This document shows, one piece after another, positions 51,817-60,603 of a stretch of 64,000 nt of DNA (position 1 is its first letter; the number at the start of each line of letters is the position of its first letter). This stretch comes from Roseiarcus sp963758335 (GTDB lineage Bacteria > Pseudomonadota > Alphaproteobacteria > Rhizobiales > Beijerinckiaceae). Location: positions 310,001 to 374,000 of the forward strand of contig CAVWVF010000002.1 in assembly GCA_963758335.1 (NCBI GenBank), read 5' to 3'. The translations under genes were made by a program, and so were the position numbers. The notes under the pieces are model-generated. The model saw nothing but the letters and a program-made list of their open reading frames with translations. It searched no databases and had not been told where the DNA came from.

Positions 51817-52377
51817 GAACTTCGCCAGATCGATATCGACGACGAACCGATGGCCTTCGATGACGTGGGCTTGCGCCTGCGCCACCGCCTGATGCGCGGA
51901 GCGGCCCGGCCGGAAGCCGTAGGCGTGCTCGCTGAATGTCGGGTCCCACAGCGGTTGAAGCCGCTGCAAGATTGCCTGCTGGATCACGCGATCAATCACC
52001 GTTGGAATGCCGAGATGGCGCTCGCCCCCGTCCGGCTTGGGGATTTTCACCCGACGCACCGGCTGGGGGCGATAGCGCCCCGCGAGCAGCTGGACTTCGA
52101 TCTGCGGCCAGCGCGCCTTGAGCGCGTCCGGCAACTGCTTGACGGTCATCCCGTCAACGCCGGGCGCGCCTTTGTTGCGCACCACCGCTTTCAAAGCGTC
52201 TTCGATGTTGTCCGGATCACAGATCGCCTCCATGAACCGTTCCGTGAATGCCGGGCTTTCAGGTCCGCCCGTCGCCATCATCGCTTCGACCTCTCGCGCA
52301 TCCCGGCGTGGGGCTTCACCCCCGCCGGGCATCGGCAAGTCCAGTTCGAGCTGGATTGGCGGTCGCTTTGCGCTCAT
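51817..52377 (-). pseudogene. outer intron RT, 5' piece
   Basis: 187 codons: MSAKRPPIQLELDLPMPGGG, AVVRNKGAPGVDGMTVKQLP, GGERHLGIPTVIDRVIQQAI, HAYGFRPGRSAHQAVAQAQ, and VVDIDLAKF, where the recombinase element interrupts at the first catalytic Asp motif. Read-through into the element would add 36 codons and stop at 51706. The intron 5' domains lie upstream (52378-52808). Confidence 0.92.
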
Positions 52378-52808
52378 GAGACGTCCGGTCTACTTGCCCT
52401 GTCCTTCAACCCCTTGCGGGGACCGTTCGGGCCTTCATCGGATTGCTCCGACCACTACGCCCTCTGCTGACTTCTGCACCGCGGTCAGGGCGCCTTACGA
52501 CGCCCTCAGTCCTATGGAGGTCCCATAGGACACGCTGCAGATCTCCCGGGGTAAGCCCGGCGTCCTTCATCGCGCACCCGCCGGATTTACAGTTCTGGCC
52601 CTTGATGAATATGGACTTTGCGACCTCCTGCCCGCTCGTCCGACCAGCCCTGCCTCATATCCGATATCTGTTCGTCAGGTCGCGACTTTGCTCCACGCTT
52701 CCTTCAGACGGTCCCTCGCGGTTCCGCCCTTGCGCTTCGCTAGTGCTTCACCTCCATCAGGTTGCACAGGGGACTTGCACCCCCAAGACGCCGGCATGCC
52801 CGGCACAC

Positions 52809-52913
52809 AGGGCGCTTCGCTCCCTGCTCCGCTGCGCTTCGCCCCGCTTCGCGGGTGACACGCCAGCGGCCGGTGCAAACGAATGAGCTTGACCCGAAAC
52901 ACCCCATGTGAGG
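52809..52913. repeat. duplicated IS110 3' flank, copy B part 2 (5' exon side)
   Basis: Minus-strand copy of 10950-11044: CTCACATGGGGTGTTTCGGG through GCGAAGCGCCCT, ending at the group II intron 5' splice site. Together with 46297-45865 it makes a full second copy of the 10950-11480 segment. 52914-53058 holds no recognised gene. Confidence 0.92.
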
Positions 52914-53058
52914 GAAAGCCCGCGCCGGCGCAAAATGCCGGCGCAGCCGACTGTGGCAGTCGCCCCCGAAAATTTGGACCGGTCGCCAAGCGCCGCGCGA
53001 CCCCTGTGATCGCGCGGCGACAGGAAGCCAATGCAAGTCGGTCGGCGATCATCGATGT

Positions 53059-54132
53059 TCACGGGCAGCCGGCGAAGGTCGCCATTGTCCTCAAGTCCTC
53101 ATTCGCCAGGACCTTTGCACGCTTTCTCCTGCTCGATCGTGAATGCGTGTACGGCTTGACGGGGCTGTACACGGGATAGTTCGGATCGACCTTCGGGTCG
53201 TAAAGGGACTTCAGCCACGCCATGCCTTCTGGCGTCGTGTTGTCATAGACCGCGGGCGTGAGATGAATGACGTGCGGCTCCTGCTTGCCCTCGAGAACAT
53301 CGAGCGCAACGGCCAGACCCGCCCCGCCGACCGCCGGCGGATTCGTGACGCTGATCCCGACCAGCCCGGCGTCCTTCAACTCGATCTCTTGGCCCATGAA
53401 GCCGTTGTTATCCGCGCCGACGACCGGCACGAATTTGCGGTTGGCGGTCTTGTAGGCGTCGACGACGGTGTTGTCGATTCCCGAGGTCCAAATTCCATCG
53501 ATCTCCTTGCTGGAGCCTATCAGGTCCTTGATCTGCTGGGCGCCCTTGTCCTGCGACCAGCCGGTGAACGTCTGAGCGACGACTTTGATGTCGGGATATT
53601 TCTTGAGCGCTTCGGTGAAGCCCTCGTGCCGGTCGGAGTCGGCGGGCACGCCGTCGATGCCCCGCATCTCCACGACATTTCCTTTGCCGCCGAGCTTCTT
53701 GAACAAAGCTTCGGCCCCCAGGCGGCCGTAAGCGACCTGGTCGTTGGTCAGAAGATAGGCCGAGGGGGCGGACACCGCCTGATCGACGGCGACAACCACG
53801 ATGTGCTTATCGGTCGCCCGCTTGATCACCGGGTCGAGCGCCTTGCGGTCGGACGGGTTGACGATGATGATGTTGACGCCCGCCGAAATCAGATTGCGTA
53901 AGTCGGCGATCTGCTCGGACGGTCCGCCGTTGCGGTTGGCCAGAATGAGTTTCGACACCTGCCCGGAAGCCAAGGCTTCGGCCTTGATCGAGCAGACCAT
54001 TTCCTCCCGCCAGCCGTTGCCGATCAAAGTGTTCGAGACGCCGACGACATACTTGCCGGCGGCGAGCGCGGCGCCCGGCGTCGTCACGATCGCCGCCAGT
54101 GATACGCCTGCGAGAATCTGGGTCTTGGTCAC
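53059..54132 (-). CDS. periplasmic sugar-binding protein of an ABC transporter (altered C-terminus)
   Basis: 357 residues. Signal peptide (QILAGVSLAAIVTTPGAALA), then a ribose/xylitol-type binding protein (Peripla_BP_4): VVGVSNTLIGNGWREEMVCS, NIIIVNPSDRKALDPVIKRA, VVEMRGIDGVPADSDRHEGF. The last residues PYTHSRSSRRKRAKVLAN are out of family; one base inserted near 53145 would restore PYTAFTIEQEKACKGPGE and a stop at 53099. So the tail is frameshifted, with ~14 extra codons. No permease or ATPase gene is adjacent. First of three co-oriented sugar genes (53-56.4 kb). Confidence 0.88.
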   Translation of the reverse strand: MTKTQILAGVSLAAIVTTPGAALAAGKYVVGVSNTLIGNGWREEMVCSIKAEALASGQVSKLILANRNGGPSEQIADLRNLISAGVNIIIVNPSDRKALDPVIKRATDKHIVVVAVDQAVSAPSAYLLTNDQVAYGRLGAEALFKKLGGKGNVVEMRGIDGVPADSDRHEGFTEALKKYPDIKVVAQTFTGWSQDKGAQQIKDLIGSSKEIDGIWTSGIDNTVVDAYKTANRKFVPVVGADNNGFMGQEIELKDAGLVGISVTNPPAVGGAGLAVALDVLEGKQEPHVIHLTPAVYDNTTPEGMAWLKSLYDPKVDPNYPVYSPVKPYTHSRSSRRKRAKVLANEDLRTMATFAGCP

Positions 54133-54186
54133 GATTTCCTCCCTCTTGGTTGGCTCGGCCGCGTTCGGCCGGGCTTTGCAAGCATC

Positions 54187-55374
54187 CTACACGAATCGCG
54201 CCGAAGTCCACTCGCCGTTGTTTCGGCTGGAAGCGACAGACGCTTCGATGAAGGCGATGCCGCGGGCGCCGTCCAGCACATTCGGGGTCAGGGCGGCCGC
54301 CGCGGTTTTCGGCGCCCGTCCTGCGCGGCGGGCGGCGATCAATTCGGCCGCGTCGCGATAGATGTTGGCGAAGCCCTCGATATAGCCCTCGGGATGCCCG
54401 CCGGGCATTCTCGAGCCGTTCTTTGCCGACTCCCAGTTTCCGGGCCCGCCGCGCTGCAGCAGTCTCGAGGGTTCGCCATAGGGCGTGAAGCGCAGCAACT
54501 CCGGGCTCTCCCCCGACCATTCGAGACCGGCGCGTGTCCCGTAAACCTTCAGGCTGAGATTGTTGAGGTTGCCGACCGCGACCTGGCTCGCCGTCGGGAC
54601 GCCCCGCCCGCCTCCGACAAAACGCATCAGGACATGCGCGTTGTCGTCGAGCCTTCGGTCCGGCACGAAGGTCGTCAGATCCGCCGAGACGGAGTCGACC
54701 TCGAGACCCGTGACGAAGAGCGCGAGGTTATGGGCGTGCACGCCGATGTCGGCGAGGCATGCCGAGGCGCCGGCTCGCGCGGGATCGGTCCGCCATTCTG
54801 CCTGCTTGTGGCCCTCGGCGTCGATCGGCTGCGTCAGCCAATCCTGGATGTAGCTGGCGTGAACGACCCTGATGTCGCCGATTTCGCCTCCGGCGATCAT
54901 CTCACGGGCCTGGCGAACCATCGGATAGCCCGTATTGTTCAGGGTGACGGCGAAGACGAGCCCTGTGGCGCGCGTGAGGTCGACGAGTTCCTTCGCTTCG
55001 GCCAGCGAAGTCGATAGCGGCTTGTCGCAGATGACGTCGACGCCGGCCTTGAGAAACGCTTTGGCGACCGGATAATGAAGGTGGTTCGGGGTCACGATCG
55101 CCACGGCTTCGACGCCGTCGGGCCGCTGAGCCTCGCGCGCCGCCATCTCGCCGAAGTCCGAATAAACGCGGTCGGGAGCGAGGCCGAGATCGGTGCCGGA
55201 GGCGCGGGCGTTCGCCGCGTCGGCGGATAGCGCGCCCGCCTTCAGTTCGATCAGATCGTCGAGCCGCATCGCCATTCGGTGCACCGCCCCGATGAAGGCG
55301 TTTCGGCCGCCGCCCACCATGCCGACGCGCAGGCGCCGGCCCCCGGTGCTCTGGGGCGAGGTCGCGTGCGCCAT
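54187..55374 (-). CDS. Gfo/Idh/MocA family oxidoreductase
   Basis: 395 residues. NAD-binding RVGMVGGGRNAFIGAVHRMA (~15-34), VAIVTPNHLHYPVAKAFLKA (~91-110), then VICDKPLSTSLAEAKELVDL with the E/D-K-P motif. DIGVHAHNLALFVTGLEVDS matches the substrate-side helix with the conserved D-x-G-x-H. A cytosolic polyol/sugar dehydrogenase by family; substrate not determinable. It lies 4 bp downstream of the isomerase gene and 54 bp upstream of the binding-protein gene: one operon. Confidence 0.92.
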   Translation of the reverse strand: MAHATSPQSTGGRRLRVGMVGGGRNAFIGAVHRMAMRLDDLIELKAGALSADAANARASGTDLGLAPDRVYSDFGEMAAREAQRPDGVEAVAIVTPNHLHYPVAKAFLKAGVDVICDKPLSTSLAEAKELVDLTRATGLVFAVTLNNTGYPMVRQAREMIAGGEIGDIRVVHASYIQDWLTQPIDAEGHKQAEWRTDPARAGASACLADIGVHAHNLALFVTGLEVDSVSADLTTFVPDRRLDDNAHVLMRFVGGGRGVPTASQVAVGNLNNLSLKVYGTRAGLEWSGESPELLRFTPYGEPSRLLQRGGPGNWESAKNGSRMPGGHPEGYIEGFANIYRDAAELIAARRAGRAPKTAAAALTPNVLDGARGIAFIEASVASSRNNGEWTSARFV

Positions 55375-55378
55375 AGCC

Positions 55379-56437
55379 TCAACCTCCGACGCCGAGCATC
55401 TTGAGATTGGCCGCTCGATCGGCGCCGGTGGCGGCGAAATCGTCGAACGCGTAGTCGGTCACCTCGATGATATGGTCGGCGATGAATTTTGCGCCCTCGC
55501 GCGCCGCGACTTCTGGATGCTGCAGACAGCACTCCCACTCGTAAACCGCCCAACCGGCAAAATCATAGGCGGCGAGCTTGGAGAAGATCGCTCTGAAATT
55601 GACCTGCCCGTGTCCTAGCGAGCGGTCGCGGCCGGCCCGTTGCAGCCACCCCTGATAGCCGCCGTAGACACCCTGCCGCGCGGTCGGATTGAATTCGGCG
55701 TCCTTGACGTGGAACATCTTGATACGTTCGTGATAGACGTCGATGAAGCCGAGATAGTCCATGCACTGCTTGATGAAGTGGCTGGCGTCGTAGTTGATGT
55801 TGCAGCGCGCGTGGCCGCCGACCGCCGCCAGGAACATCTCGAACGTGTCGCCGTCGAAGACGTCCTCGGTCGGATGAATCTCGAAACAGAGATCGACGCC
55901 GTTCTCGTCATAAACGTCCAGAATCGGCTTCCAGCGGCGCGCCTGCTCGGCGAAGCAGTCCTCGATGAGACCGGCGGGGCGCTGCGGATAGGGATAGAAA
56001 TAGGGCCACGCCAGCGAGCCGGTGAAGCTCACGTGTTCGGTCAGCCCGAAGCGCCGGCCAACCAAAGCCGCCTTGCGCACCTGATCGGCGGCCCAGTGGC
56101 GCCGCTTCTCGGGGTCACCGCGCAAATGCTGAGGGCACTGCCCGTCGAACATCGCATCATAAGCGGGGTGCACCGAAACCATCTGGCCCTGAAAATGGGT
56201 CGAGAGTTCGCTGATCGCGATGCCGATATCGGCGAGCTTGCCCTTCACCTCGTCGCAATAGGCGGGGCTTTCGTGGGCGAGATCGAGATTGAAAAAGCGG
56301 GCGTCCCAGGTCGGAATCTGAATGGCCTTGTAGCCGTAATTCTTCGCCCATTGCGCAATGCCCTCGAGGGTGTTGTGCGGCGGCGTATCGCGCGCGAACT
56401 GCGCCAGAAACAGCCCCGGCCCCTTGATGGTCCGCAT
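55379..56437 (-). CDS. sugar phosphate isomerase/epimerase (TIM barrel)
   Basis: 352 residues of the xylose-isomerase-like AP-endonuclease-2 superfamily: VDLCFEIHPTEDVFDGDTFE, CNINYDASHFIKQCMDYLGF, IKMFHVKDAEFNPTARQGVY, and a C-terminal GWAVYEWECCLQHPEVAARE. The Glu, Asp/His, His and Glu metal ligands of the family are visible in these stretches. Probably interconverts a keto-sugar or inositol derivative. First gene of the minus-strand operon, divergent from the SDR operon. Confidence 0.92.
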   Translation of the reverse strand: MRTIKGPGLFLAQFARDTPPHNTLEGIAQWAKNYGYKAIQIPTWDARFFNLDLAHESPAYCDEVKGKLADIGIAISELSTHFQGQMVSVHPAYDAMFDGQCPQHLRGDPEKRRHWAADQVRKAALVGRRFGLTEHVSFTGSLAWPYFYPYPQRPAGLIEDCFAEQARRWKPILDVYDENGVDLCFEIHPTEDVFDGDTFEMFLAAVGGHARCNINYDASHFIKQCMDYLGFIDVYHERIKMFHVKDAEFNPTARQGVYGGYQGWLQRAGRDRSLGHGQVNFRAIFSKLAAYDFAGWAVYEWECCLQHPEVAAREGAKFIADHIIEVTDYAFDDFAATGADRAANLKMLGVGG

Positions 56438-56518
56438 GACGTTTTCTCCCGATCCCGTTCTTGATTTTCCGCGGCGCGTCGCCTGACGAAAATTCTATCA
56501 TTCTCGCGATAATCGCAA

Positions 56519-56536
56519 TTGACTTCTGTTTGTCAA
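56519..56536. promoter_or_regulatory. divergent promoter region with inverted repeat
   Basis: TTGAC-(8 nt)-GTCAA in the 219-bp AT-richer gap between two divergent sugar operons, near a further TTTGACTTTT at ~56586. A candidate operator for the RpiR regulator at 58918, by position only. Confidence 0.35.
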
Positions 56537-56656
56537 ATTCACTTCGAAATCCCCGCGCAAGGTCCTAGGACCCGACTATCGCAAATTTGACTTTTGGAAA
56601 CCCTGCTCCAACTTTACTCACCAGGTTCCGGGAGCGGCTCAACGGGGAGAACGCAG

Positions 56657-57427
56657 TTGAAGGGGCGCGTCGTCCTGGTCACAAGCTCAACCCAGGGCAT
56701 CGGTCTGGCGATCGCGGCAGGCGCCGCTGCCGAGGACGCCGAGGCTGTCGTCATCGTCGGACGGAATTCCGGTAAAGCCCCTGCGGCCATAGACGCCATC
56801 GAGCGCGCCGGCGCGGTCTGCGCATTCGTCGAGGCGGATCTCGAGCGCCCTCATGCGCCGGACGTGATCTTCGACTTCGCGCTAAAGCGGTTCGGGCGAG
56901 TCGATGCGCTCGTCAATTCGGCCGGCCGCACGGATCGCGGAGCGGTCCTCGATGCGGATCTGGCGCTTTGGGACAAGCTCTACGCGGTGAACGCCCGCGC
57001 GCCCTTCTTTCTCATGCAGCGGTTCATCAATCACTTGCGCGGCCGCAAGGCGCCCGGCCCGATCGTCAACATCCTCTCGATGCACGCTCACGGCGGCTCT
57101 CCTGAGCTCGCGGTGTACGGCTCGACCAAGGCCGCGCTCGCGGCCTTGACGAAGAACGCGGCGCACGCGCATCGCTACGACCGCATCCGGGCCAATGCGA
57201 TCAACGTCGGCTGGGTCGATACGCCTGCCGAACGTCACATGCAGGCGGTCACGCTCGGAAATGGGGAACGGCGGCTCGACGAAGCGTCGGCGAAGCAGCC
57301 ATTCGGCCGGCTGCTGAAGCCGGAGGACGTCGCCCGGCTTGCGCTCTTCCTGCTCGGAGAGGCTTCGGAGCCGATGACCGGCGCCGTCATCGATCAGGAG
57401 CAATTCGTGATCGGCGCGTTCGGGTGA
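56657..57427 (+). CDS. SDR family oxidoreductase (polyol dehydrogenase-like)
   Basis: 256 residues from the TTG at 56657 (preceded by GGGGAGA at 56644), which begins LKGRVVLVTSSTQGIGLAIA; the frame is open further upstream but without family sequence. Active-site motifs: NSAG (~94-97), ILSMHAHGGSPELAVYGSTK with Ser, Tyr and Lys. End: PMTGAVIDQEQFVIGAFG. Member of the sugar regulon; 13 bp before the mannitol-dehydrogenase gene. Confidence 0.88.
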   Translation: MKGRVVLVTSSTQGIGLAIAAGAAAEDAEAVVIVGRNSGKAPAAIDAIERAGAVCAFVEADLERPHAPDVIFDFALKRFGRVDALVNSAGRTDRGAVLDADLALWDKLYAVNARAPFFLMQRFINHLRGRKAPGPIVNILSMHAHGGSPELAVYGSTKAALAALTKNAAHAHRYDRIRANAINVGWVDTPAERHMQAVTLGNGERRLDEASAKQPFGRLLKPEDVARLALFLLGEASEPMTGAVIDQEQFVIGAFG

Positions 57428-57440
57428 GAGCGGGTATCTG

Positions 57441-58925
57441 ATGCGGCGACTGGCTGAAGCGTCTCTGTCCGAGCTCTCGCAAACGGTGCGCCGGCCGCGC
57501 TACGACCGCAGCCGCCTCCGTGTCGGCATGGCGCATATCGGCGTCGACGCTTTTCATCGCGCTCACCAGGGCGAATTCACCGACGACATGCTGGAGGCGA
57601 AATTCGGCTCCTGGGGGGTGCTCGGCATCAACCTCCATCCGCCGCGCCTTTCAGAGCTGCTCGCGCCGCAGGATCACCTCTATTCCAGGACGCTGAGGCA
57701 CGCAGCACGCTCGGAAACCCGCATCCTCGGTTCGATCCTGCAGAGTGTCGACATTCTCGACGCGCCGAGCGCGGAAGCGGCCATCCGGACGCTGGCGGCG
57801 CCGTCGCTGCATGTGGTGACGATGACCGTCGCCGAAAAAGGCTACGGGCTCGTTCCGGCTTCCGGCGCGCTCGACCTTGACAATCCCCAGTTGCGCGCCG
57901 ACATCGCTGGCGCCGCTCCGCCCCGTACATTGCTGGGGCTCCTGGCCCTGGCGATCGACCGCCGCCGCGCGACCAATGCGCCGCTGAGGCTGATCAGTTG
58001 CGACAATGTGCCGTCGAACGGGGCGCGGCTGCGTTCCGCGCTTGTTGCTTTCGCGGCGATGCGATCCAACGCCCTCGCGAAATGGATCGAAAGCAGCGTG
58101 GCGTTTCCGTGTTCGATGGTCGACCGGATCGTTCCCGCCTCGAGCCGAACGGATATCGATCGGATTGCCGCAGATATCGGCGTGATCGACGAAGCGGCGG
58201 TCGTCTGCGAACCGTTCGGGCAATGGGTGATCGAGGATCGGTTCGCCGGCGACAGGCCCGCCTGGGACGTCGCCGGCGCGCAATTCGTTCGCGACGCGAA
58301 GCCCTATGAGAAAATCAAGATGCGGCTCTTGAACGCCGCGCAATCGACGTTTTCGCACCTGGGTGCGATCGTGGGACACGGGTACAGCTTCGAGGCGGCG
58401 GGGGACCCGGTTCTTATCGGATTGACCCGTCGCATGCTCGAGAGCGAAAGCGCCTCGACACTCCCTGTCGTCGAGGGGATGGGCGTGGGAGCCTATATCG
58501 AATCCGCCTTGGCGCGGATCGCCAACAGCGCCATTCGGCATCGCTGTCACCAGATCGGCGCAGACGGATCGCAGAAGATCGTCCAGCGGCTCGTCGATCC
58601 CTTGAGGGAGCGGCTCGCGTCCGGGCAAAACGCGCCGCTGCTGACGCTCGCGGTTGCTGGGTGGATCGCTTATTGTCTGTATGGCGCACGCAGGTTCGGA
58701 CATCGTTGGGACCCGTCCGACCCTTGGGCGGCGACGGTCATCGCGATGGGCGAAAAATGCCGGGAGGACTTCGAGGCCCTGGCGAAGTCGGTTCTCGGAA
58801 TTGGCGCGATTTTCGCTTCAGATCTGATGACGCAGCCCACGGCGGCCGCCATAGGCGCGCATTTGCGAGCCCTGCTCTCGGGGGATCCTCGCGCCTATCT
58901 GACCGGACTGGCGAGCCATGGGTAG
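57441..58925 (+). CDS. mannitol dehydrogenase family protein
   Basis: 494 residues of the long-chain polyol dehydrogenase family (mannitol, fructuronate, altronate reductases). N-terminal VGMAHIGVDAFHRAHQGEF matches the G-x-G-x-F-H-R-A-H-Q NAD motif. Catalytic region PYEKIKMRLLNAAQSTFSHL keeps the Lys and Asn but has Gln where the family usually has His (N-G/A-x-H-S). Other motifs: VTMTVAEKGYG, SCDNVPSNG, MVDRIVPAS. Oxidises a sugar alcohol with NAD. The stop overlaps the regulator ATG at 58918. Confidence 0.92.
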   Translation: MRRLAEASLSELSQTVRRPRYDRSRLRVGMAHIGVDAFHRAHQGEFTDDMLEAKFGSWGVLGINLHPPRLSELLAPQDHLYSRTLRHAARSETRILGSILQSVDILDAPSAEAAIRTLAAPSLHVVTMTVAEKGYGLVPASGALDLDNPQLRADIAGAAPPRTLLGLLALAIDRRRATNAPLRLISCDNVPSNGARLRSALVAFAAMRSNALAKWIESSVAFPCSMVDRIVPASSRTDIDRIAADIGVIDEAAVVCEPFGQWVIEDRFAGDRPAWDVAGAQFVRDAKPYEKIKMRLLNAAQSTFSHLGAIVGHGYSFEAAGDPVLIGLTRRMLESESASTLPVVEGMGVGAYIESALARIANSAIRHRCHQIGADGSQKIVQRLVDPLRERLASGQNAPLLTLAVAGWIAYCLYGARRFGHRWDPSDPWAATVIAMGEKCREDFEALAKSVLGIGAIFASDLMTQPTAAAIGAHLRALLSGDPRAYLTGLASHG

Positions 58926-59812
58926 ATCCGCCGGCGCGTCTCTCGAAGATCTGAGGCCGGCGCTCGGCGACATCGACGACGGCGCTGCGCTCGGCTATTC
59001 GAGGCCGCAAAGCTACGAGGAATTGCGCGCGGTTCTATCGTCCGGCACGGTCCGGCTGCCGAAAAAGCTGCGCCAGGTCGCCATTTTCGTCTGGCAGCAC
59101 CCTACGATTGTTGCGCTCGGCACGGTGACGAGCGTTGCCTCTCGAGCCGGCGTGCAGCCGTCCACCCTGGTGCGGTTCGCTCAGAGCTTCGGCTATTCGG
59201 GCTTTTCCGACCTCCAGAATATCTTCAAGGCGCATCTGGCGGACGGGGGGCGCGGCTCGCGCAGGCCCCGTGGGCGGCGACGACGCCGCGTGCGGCGAGG
59301 CGGCGCGGCTCGTCGACGGCTTCGTCCATTCATCGATTGCGTCGCTGGCGGGCGTTCGAGAGCGGCTCGAGATTTCGAACTTCGAGAGCGTCGCGAGGAC
59401 CCTGGCTTCGGCTAACCTCATCTACATTGTCGGCTCGAAACGCGCCTTCTGCCTTGCGAGCTATGTGTCGGTGGCGCTTTCCAATCTCGCCATTCGCAAC
59501 TTCGCGCTCGACAATGTCGGCTCGACCGCATTCGAACTCCTGCGCGGCGCCACGCCTTCCGACGCGGTGCTCGCAGTCACCTTCACGCCCTATAATTCGA
59601 TCACCCCGGAGCTGGCGGCGTCGGCTGCGCAGCGCGGCGTGCCGATTGTATCGCTGACGGACAGCGCCTTCAGTCCGCTGGCGGCGGTATCGAAGACCTA
59701 TCTCGAAGTGGTGGAAGAGGACTTTTCCGGCTTCAAGTCGCTGTCGGCGACGCTCGCGGTCGCGATGGCGCTGGTGTTGCGGGTCGCGCAATTGCGCGGC
59801 GCGCCGGCGTAA
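58918..59812 (+). pseudogene. MurR/RpiR family regulator, frameshift in a G-run
   Basis: ATG at 58918 inside the preceding gene's end. N-terminal HTH: LRQVAIFVWQHPTIVALGTV, VASRAGVQPSTLVRFAQSFG. After a run of six G (59245-59250) the frame changes. The SIS sugar-phosphate-binding domain then follows: LIYIVGSKRAFCLASYVSVA, DAVLAVTFTPYNSITPELAA, VPIVSLTDSAFSPLAAVSKT. Corrected length ~298 residues. Would repress or activate the sugar genes in response to a phosphorylated sugar. The G-run makes this frameshift the one most likely to be a sequencing error. Confidence 0.85.
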
Positions 59813-59884
59813 GGCGTCGAACCGAACCGGAGCGATCGAGGGAACGCGTTTCGCCGGGCGCGGCGGCCAACAAGGGAGGGAAAA

Positions 59885-60308
59885 ATGCGAAAGCAGCGCA
59901 TCTTCGGCATCAGTTTCGAACATATGCACATGGGCGACCTCCTGCGCGAGGCGCACGAACATCCGAATGCGGAAATCGTCGGCATTTGCGATCCGGAGCC
60001 CGCGCGGATGGCCGACCCGATCCGGACCCTCGCCATCCCGGAAGAGCGCGTGTTTCGCGGTATCGAACGTTGCGTGCGGGAGACCGAGCCGGACCTCGCC
60101 ATTCTCTGCCCGGCCACGGCCGCGCCATGCCGATTGCGTCGAGGCGGTCGCTTCGCTCGGCGTCGACCTCCTGGAAAAGCCCTTTGCGGCCTCGCTCGCC
60201 GACGCCGATCGAATCCTCGCCGCCGTCGCCAAGGCCGGCGTGCGGCTCGCGATCAACTGGCCGCTGCGCTGGTATCCGCCGCATGGAATTTCGTTCGGTT
60301 CGGCGTAA
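59885..60308 (+). pseudogene. Gfo/Idh/MocA oxidoreductase, N-terminal fragment with frameshift
   Basis: ATG at 59885 after AAGGGAGGG. RIFGISFEHMHMGDLLREAH, then EIVGICDPEPARMADPIRTL and DLAILCPATA; the frame shifts at ~60125. HADCVEAVASLGVDLLEKPF (E-K-P motif) and VRLAINWPLRWYP continue in the second frame. The coding sequence stops after ~140 residues; the C-terminal two thirds are gone, replaced by repeats and the group II intron. It was the last gene of the plus-strand sugar operon. Confidence 0.85.
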
Positions 60309-60345
60309 CCAATTGAAAACATTGTTGTTACAGAGACACACAATG

Positions 60346-60408
60346 TTTGGAAATCCTTCCGAGAAATTTGGATTTCCTTCCGGAAAATTTGGGTTTCCTT
60401 CCGCGAGG
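60346..60408. repeat. 21-bp tandem repeat (three units)
   Basis: TTTGGAAATCCTTCCGAGAAA (60346-60366), then TTTGGATTTCCTTCCGGAAAA-type and TTTGGGTTTCCTTCCGCGAGG-type units (to 60408). It lies just after the truncated oxidoreductase. The rest of the 60309-60603 spacer holds no gene. Confidence 0.85.
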
Positions 60409-60603
60409 CCGACCGAGCGCGGGGACGGCGGGCTCGCCGAGGAAAGCGCGGTTTCGCCGCGCGGGGCGTCGGCCCGGAAATGGCGACGTAACGGATTGAA
60501 AAGATAAGTTTTGCGCCCGGAGCATCGGGCTGTTCCGGCTGGCCCGCCCGCAGAACGCATGGACGGCTCCGGAGGTCCGGCAACGAAGCGGGCGCAACCA
60601 CAC

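Larger units (their letters stand above)
46298..52808 (-). mobile_element. outer group II intron carrying two nested insertions
   Basis: Boundaries are fixed by comparison with the empty site at 11044/11045. The 5' end at 52808 reads GTGTGCCGGGC, and the 3' end at 46298 reads CCCTATCCCGAT after a domain VI stem (GGAGGAGCC-GCGA-GGCTCCTCC). A good domain V lies at ~46337-46370 (CCGCCGTATACGG ... CCGTACGTACGG). Total 6511 nt; subtracting the inner intron (1884) and the recombinase element (~2736) leaves ~1.89 kb, normal for a group II intron. The RT gene inside is restored to one 459-codon frame by the same subtraction. Confidence 0.9.

Noticed and set aside
46298..52808. RT pieces as retron or defence-associated RTs
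   Set aside because: They carry maturase domains and lie between group II splice ends with domains V and VI.
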